From positions 1-20,854 of the forward strand of contig JAUZPX010000023.1 of assembly GCA_030705695.1 (NCBI GenBank): a DNA stretch of 20,854 nucleotides, given 5' to 3'. Source of the DNA: Bacillota bacterium (GTDB taxonomy: Bacteria > Bacillota > Clostridia > Oscillospirales > Acutalibacteraceae). Below are positions 14,642-20,854 of the stretch, one piece after another. The notes under the pieces are model-generated. The model worked only from the letters and a program-made list of their open reading frames with translations. It was not told the DNA's origin and did no database searches. Position numbers and translations under genes: made by a program. Each line of letters begins with the position of its first letter. The stretch's first letter is position 1.

Positions 14642-15937
14642 ATGAAAGTTCTTATTATTTCCTCAGAAGTTTGGCGGGATGATATGAACGGCGGAAATGT
14701 TCTGTCAAATATTTTTTCAGGTTTAGACTTGGAAATTGCACAGATTTTTTGTTCGCCGGGCATTCCACAAAATAATATTTGTTCCCGTTATTACCAGATG
14801 ACCGATTCTATGATTATTAATAATATTATAAAAGGAATTCCTATCGGAAATTCATTTTTGGCTTCTGATATTGAATCCGACTTATCAGAAAGTAAACCGC
14901 AACAACCAAATAAAGGCTTCTACAGCTTTTTTCATAAAAATCGATTAAGAACATTTTATGTTATAAAGGAATTTCTTTGGAAAATATCTAATTGGAAAAA
15001 TAAAAACTTAGATGATTTTATAAAAGATTTTGATCCTGATATTATTTTTGCACCCAGCTACAGCTCAACTATCATGTTAAAAATAAATCAATATGTTAAA
15101 AAACTGACAAAAAAACCGATGATTACATATCTTTGGGATGATAATTATTCATTTAAACGTTTTAATTTTTCTCCAATATTTTGGATTGATCACTTGATTA
15201 TGTGCCACAATTTTAAAAAAACTATCCCTATTTACGACCATATTTATTCCATGACAGAGGAGCAAGCACAAGAATACGGAAAAATTTTTAATAAAGAAAT
15301 TAAAGTCCTTCAAAAAAGTGGCGATTTTTCAGAAAATAAGATTAAAACACATGTCAATTGTCCAATAAGAATGGTATACGCTGGCAGTCTTTATTTAAAT
15401 CGTTGGAAAACACTGGAGCGCATTGTCAGTGCAATGGACAAAATTAACGCCGATTCGGTTAAAATTACGCTTGACATATATACCCGCACAGAATTGAAAA
15501 AAAGTCAGGAAAAGAAACTCTTAAGAAAAGGTTATGTTACAATTCACCCTCCTGTTACTATGTACAAGTTAAGGGGTATTTATCAAAACAGCGATATAGC
15601 TATACATGTTGAATCTTTTAAAATCAGAAATCGCTGGATCGTTCGACTATCCTTTTCAGCAAAAATTATGGATTGTTTGGAAAGCGGTTGTGCCACCCTT
15701 GCTGTTTGCCCTCCAGAACAACCGGGTTTTCGACTTATTCAAAAAAACAATATAGGCATTTGCGTAAATAAAATTGAGGATATTGATAATGAGTTACAAA
15801 ACATTTGCAATAATCCTGAAATAATTCTTGAATATTCAAAAAGAACATATAATTACGGAAGAAAATATCATCAAAGAGAAAAAATACAAAAAGACGTTCT
15901 TGAGGATTTCTTACGCCTTGCAGGTACCGATAAGTAA
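14642..15937 (+). CDS. GT-B glycosyltransferase (GT4-like)
   Basis: The 431-residue cytoplasmic protein begins MKVLIISSEV followed by a GGNVLSNIF stretch, as in GT-B enzymes of surface polysaccharide clusters. The C-terminal half has the donor-binding features of the GT4 type: RMVYAGSLYLNRWKTL, a helix with YKLRGIYQNSDIAIHVE, and SAKIMDCLESGCATLAVCPPEQPGF, which corresponds to the usual KIxEYLAxGxP element. The classical EX7E motif is not clean, so the exact family is unsure. It would add a sugar to the lipid-linked repeat unit at the inner membrane face. It is the first gene after the 14.45-kb promoter and lies 60 bases before a second glycosyltransferase. Donor and acceptor are unknown. Confidence 0.75.
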   Translation: MKVLIISSEVWRDDMNGGNVLSNIFSGLDLEIAQIFCSPGIPQNNICSRYYQMTDSMIINNIIKGIPIGNSFLASDIESDLSESKPQQPNKGFYSFFHKNRLRTFYVIKEFLWKISNWKNKNLDDFIKDFDPDIIFAPSYSSTIMLKINQYVKKLTKKPMITYLWDDNYSFKRFNFSPIFWIDHLIMCHNFKKTIPIYDHIYSMTEEQAQEYGKIFNKEIKVLQKSGDFSENKIKTHVNCPIRMVYAGSLYLNRWKTLERIVSAMDKINADSVKITLDIYTRTELKKSQEKKLLRKGYVTIHPPVTMYKLRGIYQNSDIAIHVESFKIRNRWIVRLSFSAKIMDCLESGCATLAVCPPEQPGFRLIQKNNIGICVNKIEDIDNELQNICNNPEIILEYSKRTYNYGRKYHQREKIQKDVLEDFLRLAGTDK

Positions 15938-15997
15938 AGAATAATATATTTCTTTAATATCATCTAAAATATAAAGGATAAATTTCAAACATATTTT

Positions 15998-17233
15998 ATG
16001 AAAATCTTACTTATAAACGCAGTTTATAAAACAGCAAGCACCGGTCGAAGTATTGCACAACAGGAAGAATACTACAACTCAATCGGAAATCAAGTTTTTA
16101 TTGCTGCCTCAATTATTGAAAAATCAGAAACTCATTTTCCTATAGGTACCTCTAATGATCATAAAATTCACGGATTGCTTTCTCGAATAACAGGAAAGCA
16201 GGCATATTTTTCAAAAAGTGCTACAAAACGTCTTATTAAGTGGATTGAAACAGTTAAACCTGATGTTATTCAAATAAATAATGTTCATTCAAATTATCTG
16301 AATTTTCCGGGACTTTTAAAATACATTGCCAAAAATGATATTCCTACGGTTCTGGTGCTTGATGATTGTTGGCACTACACTGGAAAATGTTGCCACTATA
16401 CAACACAAGGTTGTTATCGCTGGCAATCTGGCTGCGGGAAATGTCCTCAGTTAAATAATTGGAATAAAAGTTGGTTGTTTGATCGAACTAAAAAAATTCT
16501 TAATGATAAGCAAAAATTGTTCTCAAAAATATCTCGTTTAGGCGTCATTGGTGTATCCGATTGGATTATTTCGGAAGCAAAAAAGTCGGTTTTAAAAAAC
16601 GCGAAGATGATTCAGCGTATTTATAATTGGGTGGATCTTGATACATTTAAACCAACAATTAAGCGAGATGATTTGAAAGAAAAACTTAACTTGGCAGGTA
16701 AATTTATAATTTTGGGCGTTGCCATGAAGATGGACGAGTCAAAAGGTTTAAGCTCTTTTGACAAACTAGCAGATTCCTTAGACGACAATTTTCAAATCGT
16801 TCTTGTCGGCAATTGTGATACAAATAAGCACCACCCAAAAATTAAATATATTGAAAGAACCAATAGTGTATCGGAACTTTCCGATTTTTATTCAATAGCT
16901 GATGTGCTTATACAATTCTCAGAGGAAGAATCCTTTGGAAAGGTCTGTGCCGAAGCTTTGTCGTGTGGAACACCGATTATTGTCAGCAATTCTACTGCTT
17001 CACCTGAACTTGTCGGCGAGAATTGTGGCTATGTAATTCCACCAAAAAATGTACAGCAAGCAATTAATTCCATTACTGAAATCCAGCAGAAAACTAAAGA
17101 ATTTTACACCCCAAACTGCATAGCTTTTGCAAATAAATATTTTTCAGCAAAAAAGAACATGGATGAATATTTGGATTTTTATCGAAACTTGAAAGGACGA
17201 GCTGAGAGAAAAAATGATCATTTATTTGATTAA
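15998..17233 (+). CDS. Glycosyltransferase family 4, WcaC-like
   Basis: The 411-residue GT-B enzyme shows the N-terminal acceptor domain opening KILLINAVYKTASTGRSI, a Cys-rich segment after LDDCWHYTGKC (Cys 124, 131, 132, 139, 146, 149) that resembles the HDxWxFTGxC...CPQ block of WcaC-type colanic acid transferases, and the GT4 donor domain with RIYNWVDLDTFKP, GVAMKMDESKG and the retaining EX7E motif (E311 to E319, EESFGKVCAE). EALSCGTPIIV and SPELVGENCGYVI follow. It would extend the lipid-linked repeat unit in the cytoplasm. The ribosome site is weak: AAAGGA lies about 19 bases before the ATG. The last 20 bases overlap the EpsG-like gene. Confidence 0.88.
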   Translation: MKILLINAVYKTASTGRSIAQQEEYYNSIGNQVFIAASIIEKSETHFPIGTSNDHKIHGLLSRITGKQAYFSKSATKRLIKWIETVKPDVIQINNVHSNYLNFPGLLKYIAKNDIPTVLVLDDCWHYTGKCCHYTTQGCYRWQSGCGKCPQLNNWNKSWLFDRTKKILNDKQKLFSKISRLGVIGVSDWIISEAKKSVLKNAKMIQRIYNWVDLDTFKPTIKRDDLKEKLNLAGKFIILGVAMKMDESKGLSSFDKLADSLDDNFQIVLVGNCDTNKHHPKIKYIERTNSVSELSDFYSIADVLIQFSEEESFGKVCAEALSCGTPIIVSNSTASPELVGENCGYVIPPKNVQQAINSITEIQQKTKEFYTPNCIAFANKYFSAKKNMDEYLDFYRNLKGRAERKNDHLFD

Positions 17234-18263
17234 CATCCTCCTGCTTTTCATTTGGAAACTCATTTTTCTAAATGAAAACTCTAAAAACGGAAAAAAAATA
17301 TTTGTCTTTCTCGGTTCAATCCAATGGTTTATTTTATCTGCGTTCCGAGATTTGAATATTGGCGATGATACCCAAAGATATGGAATGATGTTTTATCAGG
17401 AAACCGCAAGAACTTGGAGTCAAACATTTAGTGATAGCTATAACATCCTAACAGGAGTAACTAAAGGAAAAGACATAGGCTTTATGTTTTTTCAAAAGTT
17501 ATGCGCATCAATTAACGGTGATTACCGTTTCATGCTGATTGTAATTGCAGCTTTGTTGGCTACCTCTTTAGGTGTGTTTATCTACCGCAATTCTGTTGAC
17601 CCTTTTTTTAGCTTTCTTCTATTTTCTTGTCTTTTCTACTCGTTCTTTGCTATTACCGGAGAACGTCAAACCATTGCAACTTCGCTAGTAATTTTCTTTG
17701 GGTATGAACTAATCAAAAAGCGAAAACTTGTAAAATTTTTGATTATTGTTTTCTTTGCCGCTCTAATACATAAATCCTGTCTTGTATGTATCCCTTTGTA
17801 TTTTCTCATAAATAAAAAAATAACTAATCTATATTTGTTATGCATTGCAGCAACTGCAATGATTTGCTTTTTCTTCAGAGATGCTCTTTTTAGCTTCCTC
17901 GCAAGCGGAACAGGATACGAAAGTTATTCCACATATACAACGGGCGGTTATACATTCACTACTATGTTCCTGGTTGTTGCGGCACTTGCAATTATGTTTA
18001 AAAATAACATGCTAAACAGTAATAACGAACAAGCGACCCATTTCATTAATGCGCTTATGTTAGCACTTTGTGTGTTGCCTCTTACCTTTTCAAACCCGAA
18101 TGCAATGCGTATTGTCCAGTACTTCTCTGCCTTTTTAATGTTATTAATACCTTTAATTCTTCAGAGCTTTGAAAACAGGTATCGGTTATTTCTAACATTT
18201 TCCGGAGAAATTCTTTTAGTTGTCCTCTTTGCTTTGCAAAATCCAGTTTACTATTTTATGTGA
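17214..18263 (+). CDS. EpsG-family membrane protein, probable polysaccharide polymerase (Wzy-like)
   Basis: The 349-residue protein has about nine or ten hydrophobic segments and matches the EpsG family: a short first helix, then a second helix leading into LSAFRDLNIGDDTQRYGMMF, the RxxxxGxDTxxY signature (R45, D52, T53, Y56), and later ITGERQTIATSLVIF and IHKSCLVCIPLYFLI, typical of this group. Such proteins are thought to polymerise repeat units on the outer membrane face after flipping, the Wzy role, though activity is usually inferred from context. The gene overlaps the preceding glycosyltransferase by 20 bases and has only a weak ribosome site, so coupling is likely. A flippase gene follows after 90 bases. 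Confidence 0.85.
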   Translation: MIIYLINILLLFIWKLIFLNENSKNGKKIFVFLGSIQWFILSAFRDLNIGDDTQRYGMMFYQETARTWSQTFSDSYNILTGVTKGKDIGFMFFQKLCASINGDYRFMLIVIAALLATSLGVFIYRNSVDPFFSFLLFSCLFYSFFAITGERQTIATSLVIFFGYELIKKRKLVKFLIIVFFAALIHKSCLVCIPLYFLINKKITNLYLLCIAATAMICFFFRDALFSFLASGTGYESYSTYTTGGYTFTTMFLVVAALAIMFKNNMLNSNNEQATHFINALMLALCVLPLTFSNPNAMRIVQYFSAFLMLLIPLILQSFENRYRLFLTFSGEILLVVLFALQNPVYYFM

Positions 18264-18306
18264 AAACAGCTTTAGGGCAAACACATGACTTAACCTAACT
18301 GTTTTT
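18263..18306 (+). terminator. Weak terminator-like hairpin between polymerase and flippase genes
   Basis: AAAACAG (18263-18269) pairs with CTGTTTT (18299-18305), and TTAGG (18272-18276) with CCTAA (18294-18298), with a two-base bulge and a 17-base loop, ending in five T. It begins at the last base of the upstream stop codon. AT-rich stem and large loop make it a weak or partial terminator at most. Confidence 0.3.
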
Positions 18307-18353
18307 ATGCATTATACATTCTATAATTTATATTAAGTAAGGAACACTCATCT

Positions 18354-19886
18354 ATGAAAAACAAGGATATTATCTTCAATTTAATAGGAAATATCATTGT
18401 TTATTTGCTCGCTCTTATTGTAAGCTTCGTACTTTCTCCTTATATAGTTAAAGAAATGGGCGTTGCAACGTTTGGTTTTATAGCGCTTGCTAACAATTTT
18501 GTCGGTTATTTTACATTAATTACCGTTTCAATCACTTCCATGGCCGGTCGATTTGTTTCGCTTGAAGTTTTTCAAAAAAACAATGAAAAAGCCAATGTTT
18601 TTTTTAACTCTGTATTTTTTGCTAGTGTTGCTTTAACCACATTTCTGGCAATTTGTGTTGGAGTAATAATTTTTAATCTGGAGAAAATCATTAAAATCCC
18701 CGCCAATGAAATCATTGACGTAAAATGGCTGTTTGTCGGGGTTTTTCTTGCATTTCTATTAGGGTTGCTTTTCTCAGTATTCAGTATTGGGCTTTTTGTT
18801 GAAAACAAAATTTATAAACGCTCACAGCACATGGTGGAAGCCAACCTCGTAAGAGCAACTGCCTTGTTTTTGATGTTTTTTCTGCTCACACCCCACCTTT
18901 ATTACTGGGGAATTATGGGAACCGCCTATGCAATGTATATTCTTATTTGGAACATTCACTACACAAGAAAATATATTCCCGAATTAAAGCTCAATCCAAA
19001 ATTTTTTGATATAAAAGCCGTAATAACTGTTATTTCTGCTGGTGTTTGGAATGTAATAAGCCAACTCGGTGGCGTGCTAAACGACGGATTGGATCTGATT
19101 ATTACAAATCAGATTATCGGCTCTGCGCAGATGGGTATTTTGTCAATTGCCAAGGTTATTCCAAATACATTTACCCAGCTTCTGGCACAATTGGGAGAGC
19201 CTTTCATGCCCAAAATGACTCATGCGTATGCCAAAAATGATAAAAATGAATTGCTAGGTATTATTAATTACAGCAGCAAAATTTTGGGGCTGCTTATGAG
19301 TATTCCTGTTGCGCTATTTATAGTATTGGGCGGCGTTTTTTTTCGTTTATGGTATCCTCATCAGGATGCGAATTTACTGCATGTCCTTGGTATATTATCG
19401 ATTGCAGATATGATAATAAACACAAGTTCGGTTCTATTGTTCGGTATATTTACTGTTACGAACAAGCTAAAATTAAATTCTCTTATGACTATTGCTTGCG
19501 GAGCTGTTAATACAATGCTTGTATTGATTTTCCTTCATACAACTTCACTTGGACTATATGCTGTTGCAGGTGTCAGCGTTACGCTTTCAATATTACGTAA
19601 TTTATGTTTTACTTTCCCTTATGCCGCTCGTTGCGCAGGGCTTAAATGGAATGTCTTTTATAAGGCAGCTTTAAAAAATATGCTCAGCGTTGGCGTTATC
19701 GGCATAATAAGCTATATTGCATTGCGCGTTATTAATCCATACAGTTGGTTGACTCTGATTCTTACAGGCGGCATTTGTATTATTTTTGGACTCAGTATAA
19801 ATCTGTTCGTTGTTCTGAATCGCTCTGATCGAAATATACTCCTCAGAACAGTAAAGAAAAAATTAAAAATTAAATCAAGGGCATAA
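18354..19886 (+). CDS. Oligosaccharide flippase, Wzx-type (MOP superfamily)
   Basis: The 510-residue protein has about fourteen hydrophobic segments, the layout of Wzx/RfbX polysaccharide flippases. It opens with a helix containing NLIGNIIVYLLALIVSFV, followed by SPYIVKEMGVATFGFIALAN, which is the typical first loop with the G-x-x-x-F/Y-G pattern. The motif GGVLNDGLDLIITNQIIG in the middle corresponds to helix seven of the family, and the C-terminus ends in a Lys-rich tail. It would flip the lipid-linked repeat unit from the inner to the outer membrane face for polymerisation by the preceding EpsG-like protein. The ATG follows AAGGAA by 9 bases. Confidence 0.92.
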   Translation: MKNKDIIFNLIGNIIVYLLALIVSFVLSPYIVKEMGVATFGFIALANNFVGYFTLITVSITSMAGRFVSLEVFQKNNEKANVFFNSVFFASVALTTFLAICVGVIIFNLEKIIKIPANEIIDVKWLFVGVFLAFLLGLLFSVFSIGLFVENKIYKRSQHMVEANLVRATALFLMFFLLTPHLYYWGIMGTAYAMYILIWNIHYTRKYIPELKLNPKFFDIKAVITVISAGVWNVISQLGGVLNDGLDLIITNQIIGSAQMGILSIAKVIPNTFTQLLAQLGEPFMPKMTHAYAKNDKNELLGIINYSSKILGLLMSIPVALFIVLGGVFFRLWYPHQDANLLHVLGILSIADMIINTSSVLLFGIFTVTNKLKLNSLMTIACGAVNTMLVLIFLHTTSLGLYAVAGVSVTLSILRNLCFTFPYAARCAGLKWNVFYKAALKNMLSVGVIGIISYIALRVINPYSWLTLILTGGICIIFGLSINLFVVLNRSDRNILLRTVKKKLKIKSRA

Positions 19887-19917
19887 ATTTTTTAAAAGTG
19901 CAATTGTTATAGTAACG

Positions 19918-19941
19918 TCTTTATTAAAATAAAGATTTTTT
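19918..19941 (+). terminator. Weak AT-rich terminator-like hairpin between flippase and CapF-like genes
   Basis: TCTTTATT (19918-19925) and AATAAAGA (19928-19935) are exact inverted repeats directly followed by six T (19936-19941). The stem has only one G-C pair, so it would end transcription only partly. The CapF-like gene starts 17 bases after it. Confidence 0.35.
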
Positions 19942-19958
19942 GTATTCGGGAGGTAAAA

Positions 19959-20854
19959 ATGAACATTCTTATAACAGGAGCAAAAGGATTTGTTGGAAAA
20001 AACCTTATCCCCACACTAAACAACATAAAAGAAGGTAAAGATAAAAGCTTCGGGATTACATCTGATTTGAACATTTTTGAATATGATCTTGATACCGACC
20101 CTGCTTTGCTTGACGACTACTGCCGACAAGCTGATTTTGTATTGCATTTGGCAGGAGTAAACAGGACAGCAAACCCTGATGACTTTATGAGCGGAAATTT
20201 CGGATTTACTTCCACTCTTCTCGATACACTAAAAAAACACAAAAACACCTGTCCTGTTATGATTTCTTCCTCTAAACAGGCTGCGGATGACAATCCATAT
20301 GGTAAATCAAAAAAAGCAGGAGAAGATTTAATTTTTGATTATTCAAAAGAAACTGGTGCCGATGTACTTGTATACCGTTTTGTTAATATCTTCGGTAAAT
20401 GGTGCCGCCCGAATTATAACTCGGCAGTAGCAACTTTCTGCCACAATATAGCACGTGATTTGCCAATTACAATTAACGGTCGTGATACTCTGCTTACCCT
20501 TGTATATATTGATGACGTGGTTGCTGAATTGATTCGTGCGCTTAACGGACAAGCTACTAAAACTGCATCAGGCTATTGCGATGTCCCTGTTTTTCATACA
20601 GCCACTCTGGGTGAAATTGTCGATTTGCTAAACTATTTTAAAGACAGCCGCAAGACGCTAAGCGTTCCCGATATGTCCGACAGCTTTACAAAAAAACTGT
20701 ATGCAACTTATCTTTCATATCTACAGCCAAATGAATTTGCTTATCCGCTTACAATGAACATTGATAATCGCGGAAGCTTTACTGAAATCCTGCGCACCGC
20801 TGACAGAGGACAATTTTCTGTAAACATAACAAAACCCGGCATTACAAAAGGTAA
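19959..20854 (+). CDS. capF: CapF-like bifunctional UDP-sugar reductase/epimerase (3' end outside window)
   Basis: The frame runs open from ATG 19959 (8 bases or less after GGGAGG) to the window edge, giving 298 residues of an expected 370 or so. The N-terminal SDR domain carries the NADPH-binding motif TGAKGFVG (G7, G10, G13), the catalytic pair YGKSK (Y114, K118) preceded by ISSSKQA, and VYRFVNIFGKW. From about residue 257 a second domain begins (FAYPLTMNIDNRGSFTEIL, then NITKPGITKG), matching the metal-binding cupin of CapF. In Staphylococcus, CapF converts the CapE product to UDP-2-acetamido-2,6-dideoxy-L-talose, the step before CapG makes UDP-L-FucNAc. This points to an acetamido-dideoxy-hexose in the glycan; CapE and CapG partners may lie downstream. 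It is the last visible gene of the polysaccharide operon. Confidence 0.88.
   Translation, partial: MNILITGAKGFVGKNLIPTLNNIKEGKDKSFGITSDLNIFEYDLDTDPALLDDYCRQADFVLHLAGVNRTANPDDFMSGNFGFTSTLLDTLKKHKNTCPVMISSSKQAADDNPYGKSKKAGEDLIFDYSKETGADVLVYRFVNIFGKWCRPNYNSAVATFCHNIARDLPITINGRDTLLTLVYIDDVVAELIRALNGQATKTASGYCDVPVFHTATLGEIVDLLNYFKDSRKTLSVPDMSDSFTKKLYATYLSYLQPNEFAYPLTMNIDNRGSFTEILRTADRGQFSVNITKPGITKG

Noticed and set aside
20343..20552. Minus-strand 69-residue frame near the right end
   Set aside because: It is antisense to the CapF-like gene, whose motifs are clear in the plus-strand frame.
1..20854. CRISPR arrays, transposases, phage genes, toxin-antitoxin or defence genes
   Set aside because: No regularly spaced repeats, no recombinase or transposase motifs, and all long frames are explained by the genes listed.

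Overview
The window looks like chromosomal DNA of a low-GC Gram-positive anaerobe, most likely a Clostridia member (Oscillospiraceae or Lachnospiraceae type). The signs are AT-rich sequence, strong GGAGG-type ribosome sites, consensus TTGACA/TATAAT promoters, a cobalamin-dependent MetH without the reactivation domain, QueH, and a small Lys/Ala-rich DUF6465-like protein. Genus cannot be fixed from the sequence. No tRNA, rRNA, CRISPR array, transposase or phage gene was seen.

Left part (1-6708). The 3' end of a methionine synthase gene closes at a 38-bp perfect palindrome. It is followed by a divergent surface-polysaccharide block. On the minus strand lie a small phosphoglycosyl transferase, which starts a lipid-linked glycan, and an overlapping HpcH/HpaI-type aldolase. 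On the plus strand, from a perfect consensus promoter, lie a membrane-bound CapD/PglF-type UDP-GlcNAc 4,6-dehydratase and glmS, ending at a clear terminator. GlmS feeds UDP-GlcNAc synthesis, the dehydratase modifies UDP-GlcNAc, and the phosphoglycosyl transferase would load a sugar phosphate onto the lipid carrier.

Middle part (6709-14383). These genes have no obvious tie to the polysaccharide. On the minus strand are an AEC-family permease and a large DUF2079 membrane protein. On the plus strand are a monocistronic small basic-tailed protein with its own strong promoter and terminator, then a tight run of four genes: a cyclase-family metal hydrolase, a double-anchored lipoprotein of unknown function, queH, and a CaCA-family Na+/Ca2+ antiporter.

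Right part (14384-20854). A new promoter with a long leader drives a second polysaccharide operon: two GT-B glycosyltransferases, an EpsG-like polymerase, a Wzx-type flippase, and the start of a CapF-like bifunctional reductase/epimerase cut by the window edge. Together with the left block this gives most of a Wzx/Wzy-type pathway: precursor supply, initiation, extension, export and polymerisation. The glycan probably contains a 2-acetamido-2,6-dideoxy sugar. AT-rich hairpins between late genes of this operon and the long leader hint at attenuation or antitermination, but this is only inference.
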